The notes under the pieces: generated by a model
What the model saw: only the letters and a program-made list of their open reading frames with translations
What the model was told of the DNA's origin: nothing
Database searches by the model: none
Shown here: positions 49,678-58,790 of the stretch, piece by piece
Layout of the letters: each line of letters opens with the position of its first letter
How positions within the stretch are numbered: position 1 is the stretch's first letter
Made by a program: the position numbers and the translations under genes
From: Alistipes sp.
GTDB lineage: Bacteria; Bacteroidota; Bacteroidia; Bacteroidales; Rikenellaceae
DNA length: 64,000 nucleotides
Assembly (NCBI GenBank): GCA_020026415.1
Contig: JAHHQL010000001.1
Location: forward strand, 62,001 to 126,000
Direction of reading: 5' to 3'

Positions 49678-51132
49678 TTACTCTTTCGTTTCGGGTGTCG
49701 GCTCTGCAGGTGCGGGACGACCCGACTCGAAGGTGTCTTTCTGGCGCACGAGACCTTCTTTCGCGGCGAGTTTTTCCATCAGGTGGTAGGCGGCTTCATA
49801 CTCGTTGGGAATGATGCCGTCAAGAATCGAATTTTTGATCACATCCTTGATGTCGCCGATGATGCGACAGGGACGGATGTCGTAGGTCTCCATGATGAGT
49901 TCGCCCGAAATGGGCGGCTGGAAGTTGCGCACGCGGTCGCGCTCCTCCAGATCCTTCATCTTGCGGCGTACGAGTTCGAAATTCGCCAGATAGCGTTTCA
50001 CCTTGGCGTCGTTGCCTGAGGTGATGTCCGCCTCGCAAAGCGTCATCAGCGACTCTACATCGTCACCCGCCTCAAACAGCAGACGGCGCACCGCCGAATC
50101 GGTCACCAGATCCTCCGAAAGAATGATCGGACGCAGGTGCAGGAACACCAACTTGCGCACGAACTTCATGTGTTCGTTCAATGGGAGTTTCAACTTGCGG
50201 AACAGTGCGGGTACCATCTTTGAACCCAACACCTCATGGCCGTGGAACGACCATCCGATTTTCGGATCGTAGGCCTTGGTGGCGGGTTTTCCGATGTCGT
50301 GCATGATGGCGGCCCAGCGCAACCACAAATCATCGGATTTCAGCGCAACATTGTCCAAAACCTTGAGCGTGTGGTAGAAATTGTCCTTGTGGGCATGGCT
50401 TCCGCGACGTTCCACCCCTTTGAGTTGCTGCATTTCGGGGAAGATCAGTTTCAGAAGTCCCGTCAGTTCCAGCAATTCGAATCCGATGGACGGAACGGGC
50501 GAGAGGACGATCTTGTTCAATTCGGTGATGATGCGCTCCTGCGAGACGATCTCGATGCGTCGGGCATTGCGTGTGATGGCATCGAAGGTCTCCTCCTCGA
50601 TCTGGAATCCCAACTGCGAAGCGAATCGCACGGCACGCATCATGCGCAGGGGGTCGTCCGAAAAGGTTACATCGGGATCGCACGGCGTGCGGATGATGCC
50701 GTCCTCAAGGTCGTACATCCCCTCGAACGGATCGACCAATTCGCCGAACGAACCCTCGTTGAGCGACCATGCCAACGCATTGATCGTGAAGTCGCGGCGT
50801 AACTGATCGTCCTCCAACGTGCCTTGTTCGACGTGGGGTTTGCGTGAGTCGCGGGTGTAGGATTCCTTGCGGGCACCGACAAACTCGATCTCGTCGTTTC
50901 CCGAACGGAGCATGGCCGTGCCGAAGGTCTTGAAGACCGACACTTTGGTGTGGAGTTCGCGTCCGAGGGCTTCGGCCAGAGCAACGCCGTTGCCCGTCAC
51001 GACCACGTCGATGTCGGTCGAGGGGCGACGGAGAAAGTGATCGCGCACATATCCGCCCACAACGTAGGCTTCGACACCCTGTTCACGGGCGATGCGCGAT
51101 ATGCGTTTGAATATGGGTTTTGAAAGTGGCAC
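49678..51132 (-). CDS. cca: CCA-adding / poly(A) polymerase-type nucleotidyltransferase with HD domain
   Basis: 484 residues. Head domain with VVGGYVRDHFLRRPSTDIDVVV (class II nucleotidyltransferase GG and DxD) and RRDFTINALAWSL; DPLRMMRAVRFASQLGF is the neck helix. An HD domain follows (AHKDNFYHTLKVLDNV, WAAIMHDIGKP). In Bacteroidota this family is taken to finish tRNA 3' ends. The C-terminal 25 residues are a Pro/Glu-rich tail. It starts 6 nt after the SGNH gene, so is coupled to it. Confidence 0.92.
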   Translation of the reverse strand: MPLSKPIFKRISRIAREQGVEAYVVGGYVRDHFLRRPSTDIDVVVTGNGVALAEALGRELHTKVSVFKTFGTAMLRSGNDEIEFVGARKESYTRDSRKPHVEQGTLEDDQLRRDFTINALAWSLNEGSFGELVDPFEGMYDLEDGIIRTPCDPDVTFSDDPLRMMRAVRFASQLGFQIEEETFDAITRNARRIEIVSQERIITELNKIVLSPVPSIGFELLELTGLLKLIFPEMQQLKGVERRGSHAHKDNFYHTLKVLDNVALKSDDLWLRWAAIMHDIGKPATKAYDPKIGWSFHGHEVLGSKMVPALFRKLKLPLNEHMKFVRKLVFLHLRPIILSEDLVTDSAVRRLLFEAGDDVESLMTLCEADITSGNDAKVKRYLANFELVRRKMKDLEERDRVRNFQPPISGELIMETYDIRPCRIIGDIKDVIKNSILDGIIPNEYEAAYHLMEKLAAKEGLVRQKDTFESGRPAPAEPTPETKE

Positions 51133-51138
51133 TCGTTA

Positions 51139-51789
51139 TTATTTCACATGTTTTTCGATCACGGTTTTCCACTCCAGATAACCTTCGCCGCTGAGGTGAA
51201 GACCGTCGTTCGTGAATTTGGGATCGAGCAAGCCCTGATCGTCGCTCAGGGCAGAATAGACATCAATGTACAATACGTTTTTGCGCTCTTCGCACAACGC
51301 TTCGATCATGCGGTTCGTTTCCGCGATCAAATCCTTCAGGTCCAACTCGTGCGAGGCGGGTTTCGGAATTTCGGGATTGGTCGGAAGCAGGCTGTGGACG
51401 AAGATGCGTGTCCACGGCGACTCTTTTTCGAAGCGTTTGATGACACGGTCGATGTTCGAGGCGATCTCGCGCGGAGCAACTCCGTGCATAAGGTCGTTGA
51501 TGCCCACCATGAGGAAAATCTTCTTGGGGCGTCCGCCGATGATCGTGTCCAGACGATTCACAAGCCATGACGAACGATCGCCCGTGATGCCGCGGTTTTT
51601 GATGTGGCGGTTGCAGAACACTTCGTGCCATTCGCAGCCGTTTACCAGATCGTCGCCAAGGAATACGAGGCTGTTGGAATGTACGGGCAGCACTTCGAAC
51701 TGACTGATCCGTTGGCCGTAATATTGACTTTGTGCCATAACCGACATCGTTGCAAAAAGCAGGATGACAAGCGTAAGGATTCGTTTCAT
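51139..51789 (-). CDS. SGNH/GDSL-fold exported protein with Asp in place of the catalytic Ser
   Basis: 216 residues with a signal peptide to MSVMAQ. SGNH blocks are present: block I VFLGDDLVNGCEW, block II NRGITGDRS (Gly), block III VGINDLMHG (Asn), block V NDGLHLSGEGY (Asp-His). In block I the usual GDS is GDD, so the nucleophile Ser is replaced by Asp 47. Relatives are esterases of the sialate-O-acetylesterase/PAF-acetylhydrolase type. Activity here is doubtful; it may bind a ligand or use another mechanism. Second gene of the pdxJ-SGNH-cca operon (24 nt and 6 nt gaps). Confidence 0.87.
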   Translation of the reverse strand: MKRILTLVILLFATMSVMAQSQYYGQRISQFEVLPVHSNSLVFLGDDLVNGCEWHEVFCNRHIKNRGITGDRSSWLVNRLDTIIGGRPKKIFLMVGINDLMHGVAPREIASNIDRVIKRFEKESPWTRIFVHSLLPTNPEIPKPASHELDLKDLIAETNRMIEALCEERKNVLYIDVYSALSDDQGLLDPKFTNDGLHLSGEGYLEWKTVIEKHVK

Positions 51790-51813
51790 GGATTGTTTCG
51801 TTTTTATTACCGT

Positions 51814-52530
51814 TTATAATTTGGTTTCGCGCAGGTAGAGGGCTACCGTATTTTCGAGACCCATGTAGAGGGCATCGCAAATCAGCGCGTGACCGATCGA
51901 AACCTCGTCCGTCCACGGAATGCGGCGCAGGAAGTACTTGAGGTTGTCGAGGTTCAGGTCGTGACCGGCGTTCAAACCCAGCCCCTGACGGCGTGCCTCT
52001 TCGGCGGCGGCGATGTAGGGTGCAACGGCCTTTTCGCGGTCGGTTTTGTAGTCACGGGCATAGGCTTCGGTATAGAGTTCCACACGATCCGCACCACAGA
52101 CCTTCGCTCCGGCAACCATTTCGGGATCGGGATCGACGAAGATCGAAACACGGATGCCTTTCTCGTGGAAAGTGCGGGTGATCTTGGTCAGAAATTCGCG
52201 GTTTTTCAGCGTGTCCCAGCCTGCATTGGAGGTGATGGCGTCGGCGGCATCGGGAACCAGAGTAACCTGTGTGGGGACAACCTCGCAGACCAGATCGACA
52301 AACGAAGGAATGGGATTGCCCTCGATGTTAAATTCGGTGCGCAACACCTGTTTCAACTCGCGCACGTCGCTGTAACGGATATGTCGGGCGTCGGGACGCG
52401 GATGAACCGTGATGCCTTCGGCTCCGAAACCTTCGATGTCCAGTGCGGCGCGGGTCACATCGGGCATGTTGCCGCCGCGGGAATTGCGGACAACGGCAAT
52501 CTTGTTGATATTTACACTCAGTTTTGTCAT
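51814..52530 (-). CDS. pdxJ: pyridoxine 5'-phosphate synthase
   Basis: 238 residues, a TIM barrel: LSVNINKIAVVRNSRGGNMP, GITVHPRPDARHI, VTLVPDAADAITSNAGWD, VELYTEAYA, and GLNAGHDLNLDNL. It condenses 1-deoxyxylulose 5-phosphate with 3-amino-2-oxopropyl phosphate in vitamin B6 synthesis. Divergent from nadK, an arrangement common in Bacteroidota. A weak -7-like TAATTGTC lies at 52560-52553. Confidence 0.95.
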   Translation of the reverse strand: MTKLSVNINKIAVVRNSRGGNMPDVTRAALDIEGFGAEGITVHPRPDARHIRYSDVRELKQVLRTEFNIEGNPIPSFVDLVCEVVPTQVTLVPDAADAITSNAGWDTLKNREFLTKITRTFHEKGIRVSIFVDPDPEMVAGAKVCGADRVELYTEAYARDYKTDREKAVAPYIAAAEEARRQGLGLNAGHDLNLDNLKYFLRRIPWTDEVSIGHALICDALYMGLENTVALYLRETKL

Positions 52531-52538
52531 AAAATCGT

Positions 52539-52546
52539 TATCTTTG
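52539..52546 (+). promoter_or_regulatory. -7 box (TATCTTTG) of nadK
   Basis: Perfect TAnnTTTG between the divergent pdxJ and nadK genes; leader about 83 nt. Confidence 0.55.
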
Positions 52547-52635
52547 CATTTGACAATTAGGCACGGATGAGCGGGGTATGTCCCGATATTTGCGCCTTGA
52601 CGTGGTAAAGTTACTTATTTTTCGATAAAATACCG

Positions 52636-53514
52636 ATGAAAATCATACTTTTTTCCCGTCCTGAGGTAGGTTGTCCGAGGGAAAAGATCGAAGAGTTGTT
52701 CCGGGCACTCTCCGACAACGGGTTGGACTACAAGGTGAACGAAGAGTTTGCCCGCTATGCCGAACTGGTCGCCGAGACGACGATTCCCCGTGAAAAGTGC
52801 TACGGGGCGGAGGTCGGCGAGGTCGAGGCGGATTCCTTCATGGTGTGTTACGGCGGCGACGGAACGCTTTTGGAGGGAGTTCACCGACTGGGTGCCAACC
52901 GCATTCCCGTAATGGGAATCAATGCCGGACATCTGGGCTTTCTGACGAGTGCTTCGTGCGGCGGATTCGACCAGATCTTCAAGGAGATCATGGCGGGAGA
53001 GGTCGTTGTCGAGTCGCGCTCCGTGTTGCGGGTCGATGACCGCGACGGGAGGGTCATAAAAGGGCTTGTCGCGCTCAACGAGTTCGCCGTACAGCGTCAC
53101 GGTCCCGGTATGATTTCGGTCGAAACCTATGTCAATGATCAGATGGTTGCCACATATCACGGCGACGGCGTGATTGTCTCCACGCCGACCGGATCGACGG
53201 CCTATTCGCTCAGTGCGGGCGGGCCTGTGGTTGCTCCGTCGTGTGCCTGTCTGGTGATTTCTCCGCTGGCACCGCATAACCTGACGATGCGCCCCGTGGT
53301 GATTCCCGATTCGGCGGTCGTCACATTGCGTGTCCATGCCCGCCATTCGGATGCCTTCGTCCTGCTCGACAACCGTACCTGCTCGATTGCTTCCGAAACA
53401 CAACTCACGATCCGTCGGGGCGAACAGCAGATTTTGTTGGCCGTGCCGCACAATATCTCTTTCTATGACACGTTACGCAATAAAATGATGTGGGGAGTGG
53501 ATATCCGCAGTTAA
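52636..53514 (+). CDS. nadK: NAD kinase
   Basis: 292 residues. Conserved CYGGDGTLLEGV (GGDGT), MGINAGHLGFLT (NxGxLGFL), and GDGVIVSTPTGSTAYSLSAGG. It phosphorylates NAD to NADP. First gene of a likely nadK-uppS-bamA-ompH-ompH run, with 82 nt before uppS. Confidence 0.95.
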   Translation: MKIILFSRPEVGCPREKIEELFRALSDNGLDYKVNEEFARYAELVAETTIPREKCYGAEVGEVEADSFMVCYGGDGTLLEGVHRLGANRIPVMGINAGHLGFLTSASCGGFDQIFKEIMAGEVVVESRSVLRVDDRDGRVIKGLVALNEFAVQRHGPGMISVETYVNDQMVATYHGDGVIVSTPTGSTAYSLSAGGPVVAPSCACLVISPLAPHNLTMRPVVIPDSAVVTLRVHARHSDAFVLLDNRTCSIASETQLTIRRGEQQILLAVPHNISFYDTLRNKMMWGVDIRS

Positions 53515-53580
53515 ACCCGAAAAGCCATCGTGAAAAGGAAAAGATCTCCCGAATAATGGTGCAATTTCATTTTTATTACC

Positions 53581-53588
53581 TATATTTG
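53581..53588 (+). promoter_or_regulatory. -7 box (TATATTTG) nine bases before the uppS ATG
   Basis: Perfect TAnnTTTG ending at 53588. With start sites usually 5-8 nt downstream, transcription would begin at about 53593-53596, at or next to ATG 53597. No clear -33 box. Confidence 0.5.
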
Positions 53589-53596
53589 TGCCCTAT

Positions 53597-54310
53597 ATGA
53601 GCGAACAAAAACCTATACCACAACATGTCGCCATCATCATGGACGGCAACGGTCGCTGGGCCGAACAGCGCGGTAAGGAGCGATACGAAGGTCACATTGC
53701 GGGCGTAGAGTCCGTGCGCCGAGTCTTGCGCCGCGCCGCCAAATGGGGTGTCAAGTATCTGACGGTCTATGCGTTCTCCACCGAAAACTGGGGACGTCCG
53801 GCCGAGGAGGTCAATGCCCTGATGGAACTCTTTTGCAAGAGTGTCGTGAACGAAACCCCTGCTCTGATCGAGGAAGGTGTGCGTCTGCGTGTGATCGGCG
53901 AGCGAAGCCGTTTTTCGCAGAAGGTACGGCACTACCTCGAAGAGGCCGAGCGGAAAACAGAAGAAGGACATTGCATTACGCTTGTTTTGGCGTTGAACTA
54001 TTCGTCGCGTGACGAGATCCGCCGTGCCGTCCGTCATCTGGCCGTCCGTGTTGCCGAGGGCGAACTCCAGCCCGAGGCCATCACCGAAGAGACGATCTCC
54101 CGAAGCCTCGATACGGCTTTCATGCCCGATCCCGATCTGGTGATCCGCACCAGTGGCGAATGCAGGTTGAGCAATTTCCTGTTGTGGCAGTCCTCCTACG
54201 CCGAGTTGTGGTTCCCCGAAGTACTCTGGCCCGACTTTACGGAAGAGGATTTCGATCGTGCGATCGAGGTGTACCGTCACCGTGACCGCCGATTCGGGTT
54301 AGTCAAGTAA
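53597..54310 (+). CDS. uppS: undecaprenyl diphosphate synthase (cis-prenyltransferase)
   Basis: 237 residues from ATG 53597; the GTG at 53588 is part of the promoter box. Conserved VAIIMDGNGRWAEQRG (catalytic Asp), VYAFSTENWGRP, LNYSSRDEI, and DPDLVIRTSGECRLSNFLLW. It elongates farnesyl diphosphate with isopentenyl diphosphate to C55-PP, the cell-wall carrier lipid. Followed 26 nt later by bamA. Confidence 0.95.
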   Translation: MSEQKPIPQHVAIIMDGNGRWAEQRGKERYEGHIAGVESVRRVLRRAAKWGVKYLTVYAFSTENWGRPAEEVNALMELFCKSVVNETPALIEEGVRLRVIGERSRFSQKVRHYLEEAERKTEEGHCITLVLALNYSSRDEIRRAVRHLAVRVAEGELQPEAITEETISRSLDTAFMPDPDLVIRTSGECRLSNFLLWQSSYAELWFPEVLWPDFTEEDFDRAIEVYRHRDRRFGLVK

Positions 54311-54336
54311 ACGATAAGAAGATTAGATTGAAGCAA

Positions 54337-56904
54337 ATGAACCATTTTGGTAAAATACTCCTTGCCGCCGTGTGCCTCGTGTTCTTCGCAACGGGACTGA
54401 GCGCGCAGACGCAGGAACCCCCAAAAACCGAAGACAACAAGAATCTGGCCGACACCGTTCGTGAATTTCCCAAGAATGTACCCGTGATGGACCTCGATGG
54501 TGCCGCACGCCGCTACTTTATCCGTAAGGTCAATATCCACGGTGTCCGCTATCTGGATCACGATATGATCAAGGCCTCGGCGGGATTGGTCGAGGGCGAT
54601 TCGATTTATCTGCCGAGCAACTTCATCTCGAATGCCATCGAACGCATCTGGAACCAGCGCGTGTTCTCCGATGTGCAGATTGCCGCCGATGTCGAGGGCG
54701 ACAGCCTCGATCTGTTGCTGTACCTTCAGGAGCGTCCGCGTATCCTGAACTGGGAGTTTACGGGCATCACGAAGGGTAAGAAACGTGATCTGATCGAGAA
54801 ACTGAAACTCAAACGAGGCAATACGGCTCTTTCGGATTATGTGATCGACAAGAACATCAAACTCATCAAGAAATATTGGGCGGAGAAGGGTTTCCGCAAT
54901 GCCGAGGTGACGGCGCGTATCGAGAACGATTCGCTGCACCCGGGACAGGCCGTGACGGTCATCTTCGATGTGGATCGCCGTCAGAAAGTTAAGATCGGAG
55001 AGATCAATTTCATCGGAAACGAGAAATTTAAGTCGAAACGTCTGCGCAAAACCTTCAAGAAAACCCACCGGAAGAGTTGGAACATCTTCCGTAGTGCCAA
55101 GTTCAACAGCGAGGAGTGGGAGAACGACAAGGAACTTCTGATCGATTTCTACAACTCGAAGGGTTATCGTAACGCGACGATCCTCAAGGACTCGATCTAT
55201 GACATCAGCGAGAACCGTATGGCGATCGACGTCAAGGTGTCGGAGGGTAACAAATATTATATCCGTAACGTGTCGTGGGTCGGCAACTCGGTTTATCCCA
55301 CGGAGGACTTGCAGCGTATGTTTGCCGTGCAGAAGGGCGACACGTACGATAAGAAATCCATGCACAAGCGTCTGGGTATCGGCAAGGAGATCGATCCCGA
55401 TGCCATGTCCGTATCGTCGCTCTATCAGAACGACGGTTATATGATGTCGCAGATCGAACCCGCCGAGACGATCATCGGCAACGACTCGATCGACATCCAA
55501 GTGAAGATTTTCGAGGGTAAGCAGTTCACCATCAACGAGGTGAACATCACGGGCAACAACCGCGTCGATGACGAGGTGATCCGCCGTGAGATCTATACGC
55601 GTCCGGGCGATCTGTACAACCGCTCGCTGTTGATGCAGACCATCCGTACGCTCAACGCCATGGGTCACTTCAACCCTGAGGCGATCATGCCGAGCCCGCA
55701 GATCGTCTCCAACGAGTTGGTCGATATCAACTGGCCGCTGGAAGAGACCGCATCCGACCAGTTCAGCATCGCCGGCGGTTGGGGTGCAGGTACGTTCGTC
55801 GGTTCGGTCGGCATCACGCTGAACAACCTTTCGGTCAAGAACATGTTCAAGAAGGGTGCATGGCGTCCTTACCCGATGGGTCAGAACCAGCGTCTCTCGA
55901 TTTCGGGTCAGACCAACGGTACATATTACAAGGCATTGGCACTGAGTTTCACCGATCCGTGGTTGGGCGGTCGCAAGCCGAACTCGTTCACCATCTCGAC
56001 CCACTTCTCCGAGAATAACGATGCCTCGTATATGTGGCGTAAGGCAACCCGTTATTTCCGTACCTACGGTGTGTCGGTCGGCTTGGGTAAGCGTCTGACG
56101 TGGCCCGATCCTTTCTTCACGCTCTACACGGAATTGACCTACGAGCGTTACGATCTGAAGAACTGGAACTCGTTCGTCATGCGTGACGGCGTGTCGAACA
56201 TGCTCTCGTTCAAGGTGGCTCTGTCGCGTAATTCGGTCGATCAGCCGATCTATCCGCGTCGCGGTTCGGAGTTCACGGCATCGGTACAGGCCACGCTGCC
56301 TTACTCGGCATGGGACGGCAAACATTACAGCGATCCCAACATGTCGAATCAGGAACGCTACCGCTGGATCGAGTTCCATAAGTGGATGTTCAAGGGGCAG
56401 TGGTTCCAGTCCATCAGCCGCAATTCGAACCTTGTGATCATGGCCAAGGCCGAGATGGGTTACTTGGGTCACTACAACCGCCATAAGGTTTCTCCCTTCC
56501 AGCGATTCGATGTCGGTGGTGACGGTATGTCGGGTTATAATATATATGGTATCGACATCATCTCGATGCGTGGTTATGAGGACGGCGCACTGAATCCCAT
56601 CTCGTCGGACAACAGTTACGCCACGGCCTACAACAAATATACCTTGGAACTCCGTTACCCGGTAATCCTCAAACCGAGTTCGAACATCTACATCCTCGGT
56701 TTTCTGGAGGGCGGTAACGCGTTCAACTCGTGGAAGGACTTCTCGCCGTTCCGCATCAAGCGTTCGGCCGGTTTCGGTGTGCGTCTCTACCTGCCGATCG
56801 TCGGAATGCTGGGTATTGACTGGGGTTACGGCTTCGATGCACCCGCAGGACAGGTGCAGAAGAGCGGCGGTCAGTTCCACTTTGTCATGGGTCAGCAGTT
56901 CTAA
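54337..56904 (+). CDS. bamA: outer-membrane protein assembly factor BamA
   Basis: 855 residues from ATG 54337. Signal peptide to GLSAQ. Five POTRA domains from about 50 to 450 (KVNIHGVRYLDHDMIKASAG, ITGNNRVDDEVIRREIYTRP). The 16-strand barrel follows, containing SIAGGWGAGTFVGSVGI and the RGxE-type loop MRGYEDGALNPIS, and ends QFHFVMGQQF with terminal Phe. Core of the machine that inserts barrels such as those at 15.6 and 22.4 kb. Transcribed with uppS and two OmpH genes. Confidence 0.95.
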   Translation: MNHFGKILLAAVCLVFFATGLSAQTQEPPKTEDNKNLADTVREFPKNVPVMDLDGAARRYFIRKVNIHGVRYLDHDMIKASAGLVEGDSIYLPSNFISNAIERIWNQRVFSDVQIAADVEGDSLDLLLYLQERPRILNWEFTGITKGKKRDLIEKLKLKRGNTALSDYVIDKNIKLIKKYWAEKGFRNAEVTARIENDSLHPGQAVTVIFDVDRRQKVKIGEINFIGNEKFKSKRLRKTFKKTHRKSWNIFRSAKFNSEEWENDKELLIDFYNSKGYRNATILKDSIYDISENRMAIDVKVSEGNKYYIRNVSWVGNSVYPTEDLQRMFAVQKGDTYDKKSMHKRLGIGKEIDPDAMSVSSLYQNDGYMMSQIEPAETIIGNDSIDIQVKIFEGKQFTINEVNITGNNRVDDEVIRREIYTRPGDLYNRSLLMQTIRTLNAMGHFNPEAIMPSPQIVSNELVDINWPLEETASDQFSIAGGWGAGTFVGSVGITLNNLSVKNMFKKGAWRPYPMGQNQRLSISGQTNGTYYKALALSFTDPWLGGRKPNSFTISTHFSENNDASYMWRKATRYFRTYGVSVGLGKRLTWPDPFFTLYTELTYERYDLKNWNSFVMRDGVSNMLSFKVALSRNSVDQPIYPRRGSEFTASVQATLPYSAWDGKHYSDPNMSNQERYRWIEFHKWMFKGQWFQSISRNSNLVIMAKAEMGYLGHYNRHKVSPFQRFDVGGDGMSGYNIYGIDIISMRGYEDGALNPISSDNSYATAYNKYTLELRYPVILKPSSNIYILGFLEGGNAFNSWKDFSPFRIKRSAGFGVRLYLPIVGMLGIDWGYGFDAPAGQVQKSGGQFHFVMGQQF

Positions 56905-56961
56905 AACAATAATTGACTGGAAAAAGAGTTATTAAAGAAGATCATATAAAACAGACCGATT

Positions 56962-57468
56962 ATGAAACGTCTCATCATTCTTTGCGTGCTCTTGTGTTCG
57001 TTTACGGCACTTTCGGCGCAGAACTACATTGTCATCAACAGCGAGAAGGTCTTCAAATCCATTCCCGCCTACACGCAGGCGATGAAGGATCTGGATACGT
57101 TGGCCGAGCAGTATCAGACCGAGGTGAAACGCAAATTCGCGGAGGTCGAGAACTTCTATAACCAGTATCAGACTCACAAATCGGAACTCTCGAAGGCGAA
57201 GATTCAGGAGTACGAGCAGGCCATTCTGATCAAGGAGCGCGAGGCTCAGGAGTTTCAGGAAAATGTCTTTGGCAAGGAGGGCGTCCTGATGAAACGTCGC
57301 ATGGAGTTGATCCAGCCGATTCAGAAACGTGTGTTCGGAGCCATCGAACTCTATGCCGTCAGGGCGGGTGCCGACATGGTGTTGGATTCGTCGAACAATC
57401 CGACCCTTCTGTATAACTCGGCAAAGGTCGATCATACCGACCGTCTGATCGAATTTCTCAAGAAATAA
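56962..57468 (+). CDS. OmpH/Skp-family periplasmic chaperone, copy 1
   Basis: 168 residues. Signal peptide KRLIILCVLLCSFTALSAQ. An initial strand (NYIVINSEKVFKSIPAY) is followed by a long pair of helices (about 40-125) forming the tentacles of a Skp-like trimer, then a final strand VRAGADMVLDSSNNPTLLY. It holds unfolded outer-membrane proteins on the way to BamA. A tandem paralogue follows 40 nt later. Confidence 0.92.
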   Translation: MKRLIILCVLLCSFTALSAQNYIVINSEKVFKSIPAYTQAMKDLDTLAEQYQTEVKRKFAEVENFYNQYQTHKSELSKAKIQEYEQAILIKEREAQEFQENVFGKEGVLMKRRMELIQPIQKRVFGAIELYAVRAGADMVLDSSNNPTLLYNSAKVDHTDRLIEFLKK

Positions 57469-57508
57469 GAAACAACAATAAGACATCAAAATTTAACGAA
57501 AAATCTTT

Positions 57509-58051
57509 ATGAAAAAGTTAATCAAATTAACCCTTGTACTTGTAATGATGCTGGGTTCGACTTCATTGTTCGCCCAGAAATTCGGCCGTATCGACAGCCA
57601 GTCGATCATCATGGCCATGCCCGAATTTAAGGAAATGCAGACCAATCTGGAGTCTTTGGATAAGGATTATCGCGAGAATCTGGAGTTGATCGGTGTCGAG
57701 TATCAGCAGAAACTTCAGGAGTTCCAGAAGAACTACAACACCTATACCGAGGCTACGCGCAACATCAAACAGAAGGAGTTGGTCGATCTGGAGAATCGTG
57801 CGCAGACCATCCAGCAGATGGCACAGCAGGATTTGCAGAAGAAACAGCAGGAATTGGCTGCCCCGATCTACGAGAAAGCCAAGAAAGCCATTGATAAGGT
57901 TGCTGCCGCAGGCGGTTACACCGCAATTTTCGAGACCGGTACGCTGGCTTACTTCAACGAGACGGCTTTGACGGACATCGCTCCCATGGTAAAGAAGGAG
58001 TTGGGTATCACCGATGCAGCCGCAAAACCTGCCGCTCCCGCCGCAAAATAA
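57509..58051 (+). CDS. OmpH/Skp-family periplasmic chaperone, copy 2
   Basis: 180 residues. Signal peptide to SLFAQ. Same layout as copy 1: strand FGRIDSQSIIMAMPEF, helical arms rich in Gln, Glu and Lys (45-125), strand AAGGYTAIFETGTLAYF, then an Ala/Pro/Lys tail (DAAAKPAAPAAK). Both copies are clearly diverged. Ends the operon before a terminator. Confidence 0.92.
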   Translation: MKKLIKLTLVLVMMLGSTSLFAQKFGRIDSQSIIMAMPEFKEMQTNLESLDKDYRENLELIGVEYQQKLQEFQKNYNTYTEATRNIKQKELVDLENRAQTIQQMAQQDLQKKQQELAAPIYEKAKKAIDKVAAAGGYTAIFETGTLAYFNETALTDIAPMVKKELGITDAAAKPAAPAAK

Positions 58052-58090
58052 ATTGACATAGAGCGGGATCATCCCGCTTTCGATTGGTAT

Positions 58091-58130
58091 CGGGTCGTTT
58101 CTCTTTCAAAAGAAACGACCCGACATTTTT
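58091..58130 (+). terminator. terminator of the bamA-ompH operon
   Basis: 12-bp perfect stem (58091-58102 with 58111-58122) followed by ACATTTTTAT. A smaller 6-bp hairpin (58062-58078) lies just before it. Confidence 0.8.
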
Positions 58131-58164
58131 ATTTCGGGAAGGTGCGCCTTTGAAAAAACTTCCG

Positions 58165-58172
58165 TACCTTTG
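58165..58172 (+). promoter_or_regulatory. -7 box (TACCTTTG) of the YfcE-like gene
   Basis: Perfect TAnnTTTG, 21 nt before ATG 58194. Confidence 0.55.
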
Positions 58173-58193
58173 TTTCGCAAAAACGAGACGACG

Positions 58194-58688
58194 ATGAAAA
58201 AGATAGGAATTATTTCCGATACGCACGGGACATTCGATGCGACGCTCCGCAATTTTTTGAAGGATGTCGATGAGATCTGGCATGCGGGCGATATTGGGTC
58301 GCTGGAATTGGCGGACGAAATTGCCCGGTTCAAGCCCCTGAGAGCCGTGTGCGGCAATTGCGACGGAGGCGTGACCCGCAGGGTCTATCCCGAATTTCAA
58401 TCGTTCGATTGCGAGGGGGTCGGGGTGCTGATTACCCACATCGGCGGTTATCCGCGCCGTTACGATCCGCGTGCCGTCCGTCAGATCCGAATACAACACC
58501 CGCGCCTGTTCATTTCGGGGCATTCCCATATCCTCAAGGTGATGAACGATCCGGTGTATGACCTCCTGCACATCAATCCGGGTGCGGCAGGTTGCTTCGG
58601 ATTCCATCAGGTGCGTACGGCGGTGCGCCTCATATTCGAGAACGGCACGATGCGCGATCTGGAGGTGGGCGAGTGGCCGCGCGGATAG
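58194..58688 (+). CDS. YfcE/MJ0936-type metallophosphoesterase
   Basis: 164 residues from ATG 58194. Calcineurin-like motifs: IGIISDTHGTFD (DxH), IWHAGDIGS (GD), AVCGNCDGG (in place of GNCD/GNHD), LITHIGGYP, and LFISGHSHILK (GHSH). Small cytoplasmic phosphodiesterase with broad in-vitro activity in relatives; the natural substrate is unknown. Single gene. Confidence 0.92.
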   Translation: MKKIGIISDTHGTFDATLRNFLKDVDEIWHAGDIGSLELADEIARFKPLRAVCGNCDGGVTRRVYPEFQSFDCEGVGVLITHIGGYPRRYDPRAVRQIRIQHPRLFISGHSHILKVMNDPVYDLLHINPGAAGCFGFHQVRTAVRLIFENGTMRDLEVGEWPRG

Positions 58689-58762
58689 ATCGAAATCGGA
58701 TGCAATGTGTCAAAAAACACTTTCGACGGAGTTCGGCAATCGGGTTTTTGCATATATTTTCT

Positions 58763-58770
58763 TACCTTTG
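58763..58770 (+). promoter_or_regulatory. -7 box (TACCTTTG) of the MATE gene
   Basis: Perfect TAnnTTTG, leader about 14 nt to ATG 58791. Confidence 0.55.
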
Positions 58771-58790
58771 CCCTTCAATCGAAGCAATTT

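Noticed and set aside
54277..56880. Long minus-strand open frame (867 codons) opposite bamA
   Set aside because: It mirrors bamA in the opposite strand, has no recognisable domain and a biased composition (Arg, Val, Thr, His) typical of antisense shadows in GC-rich codons.
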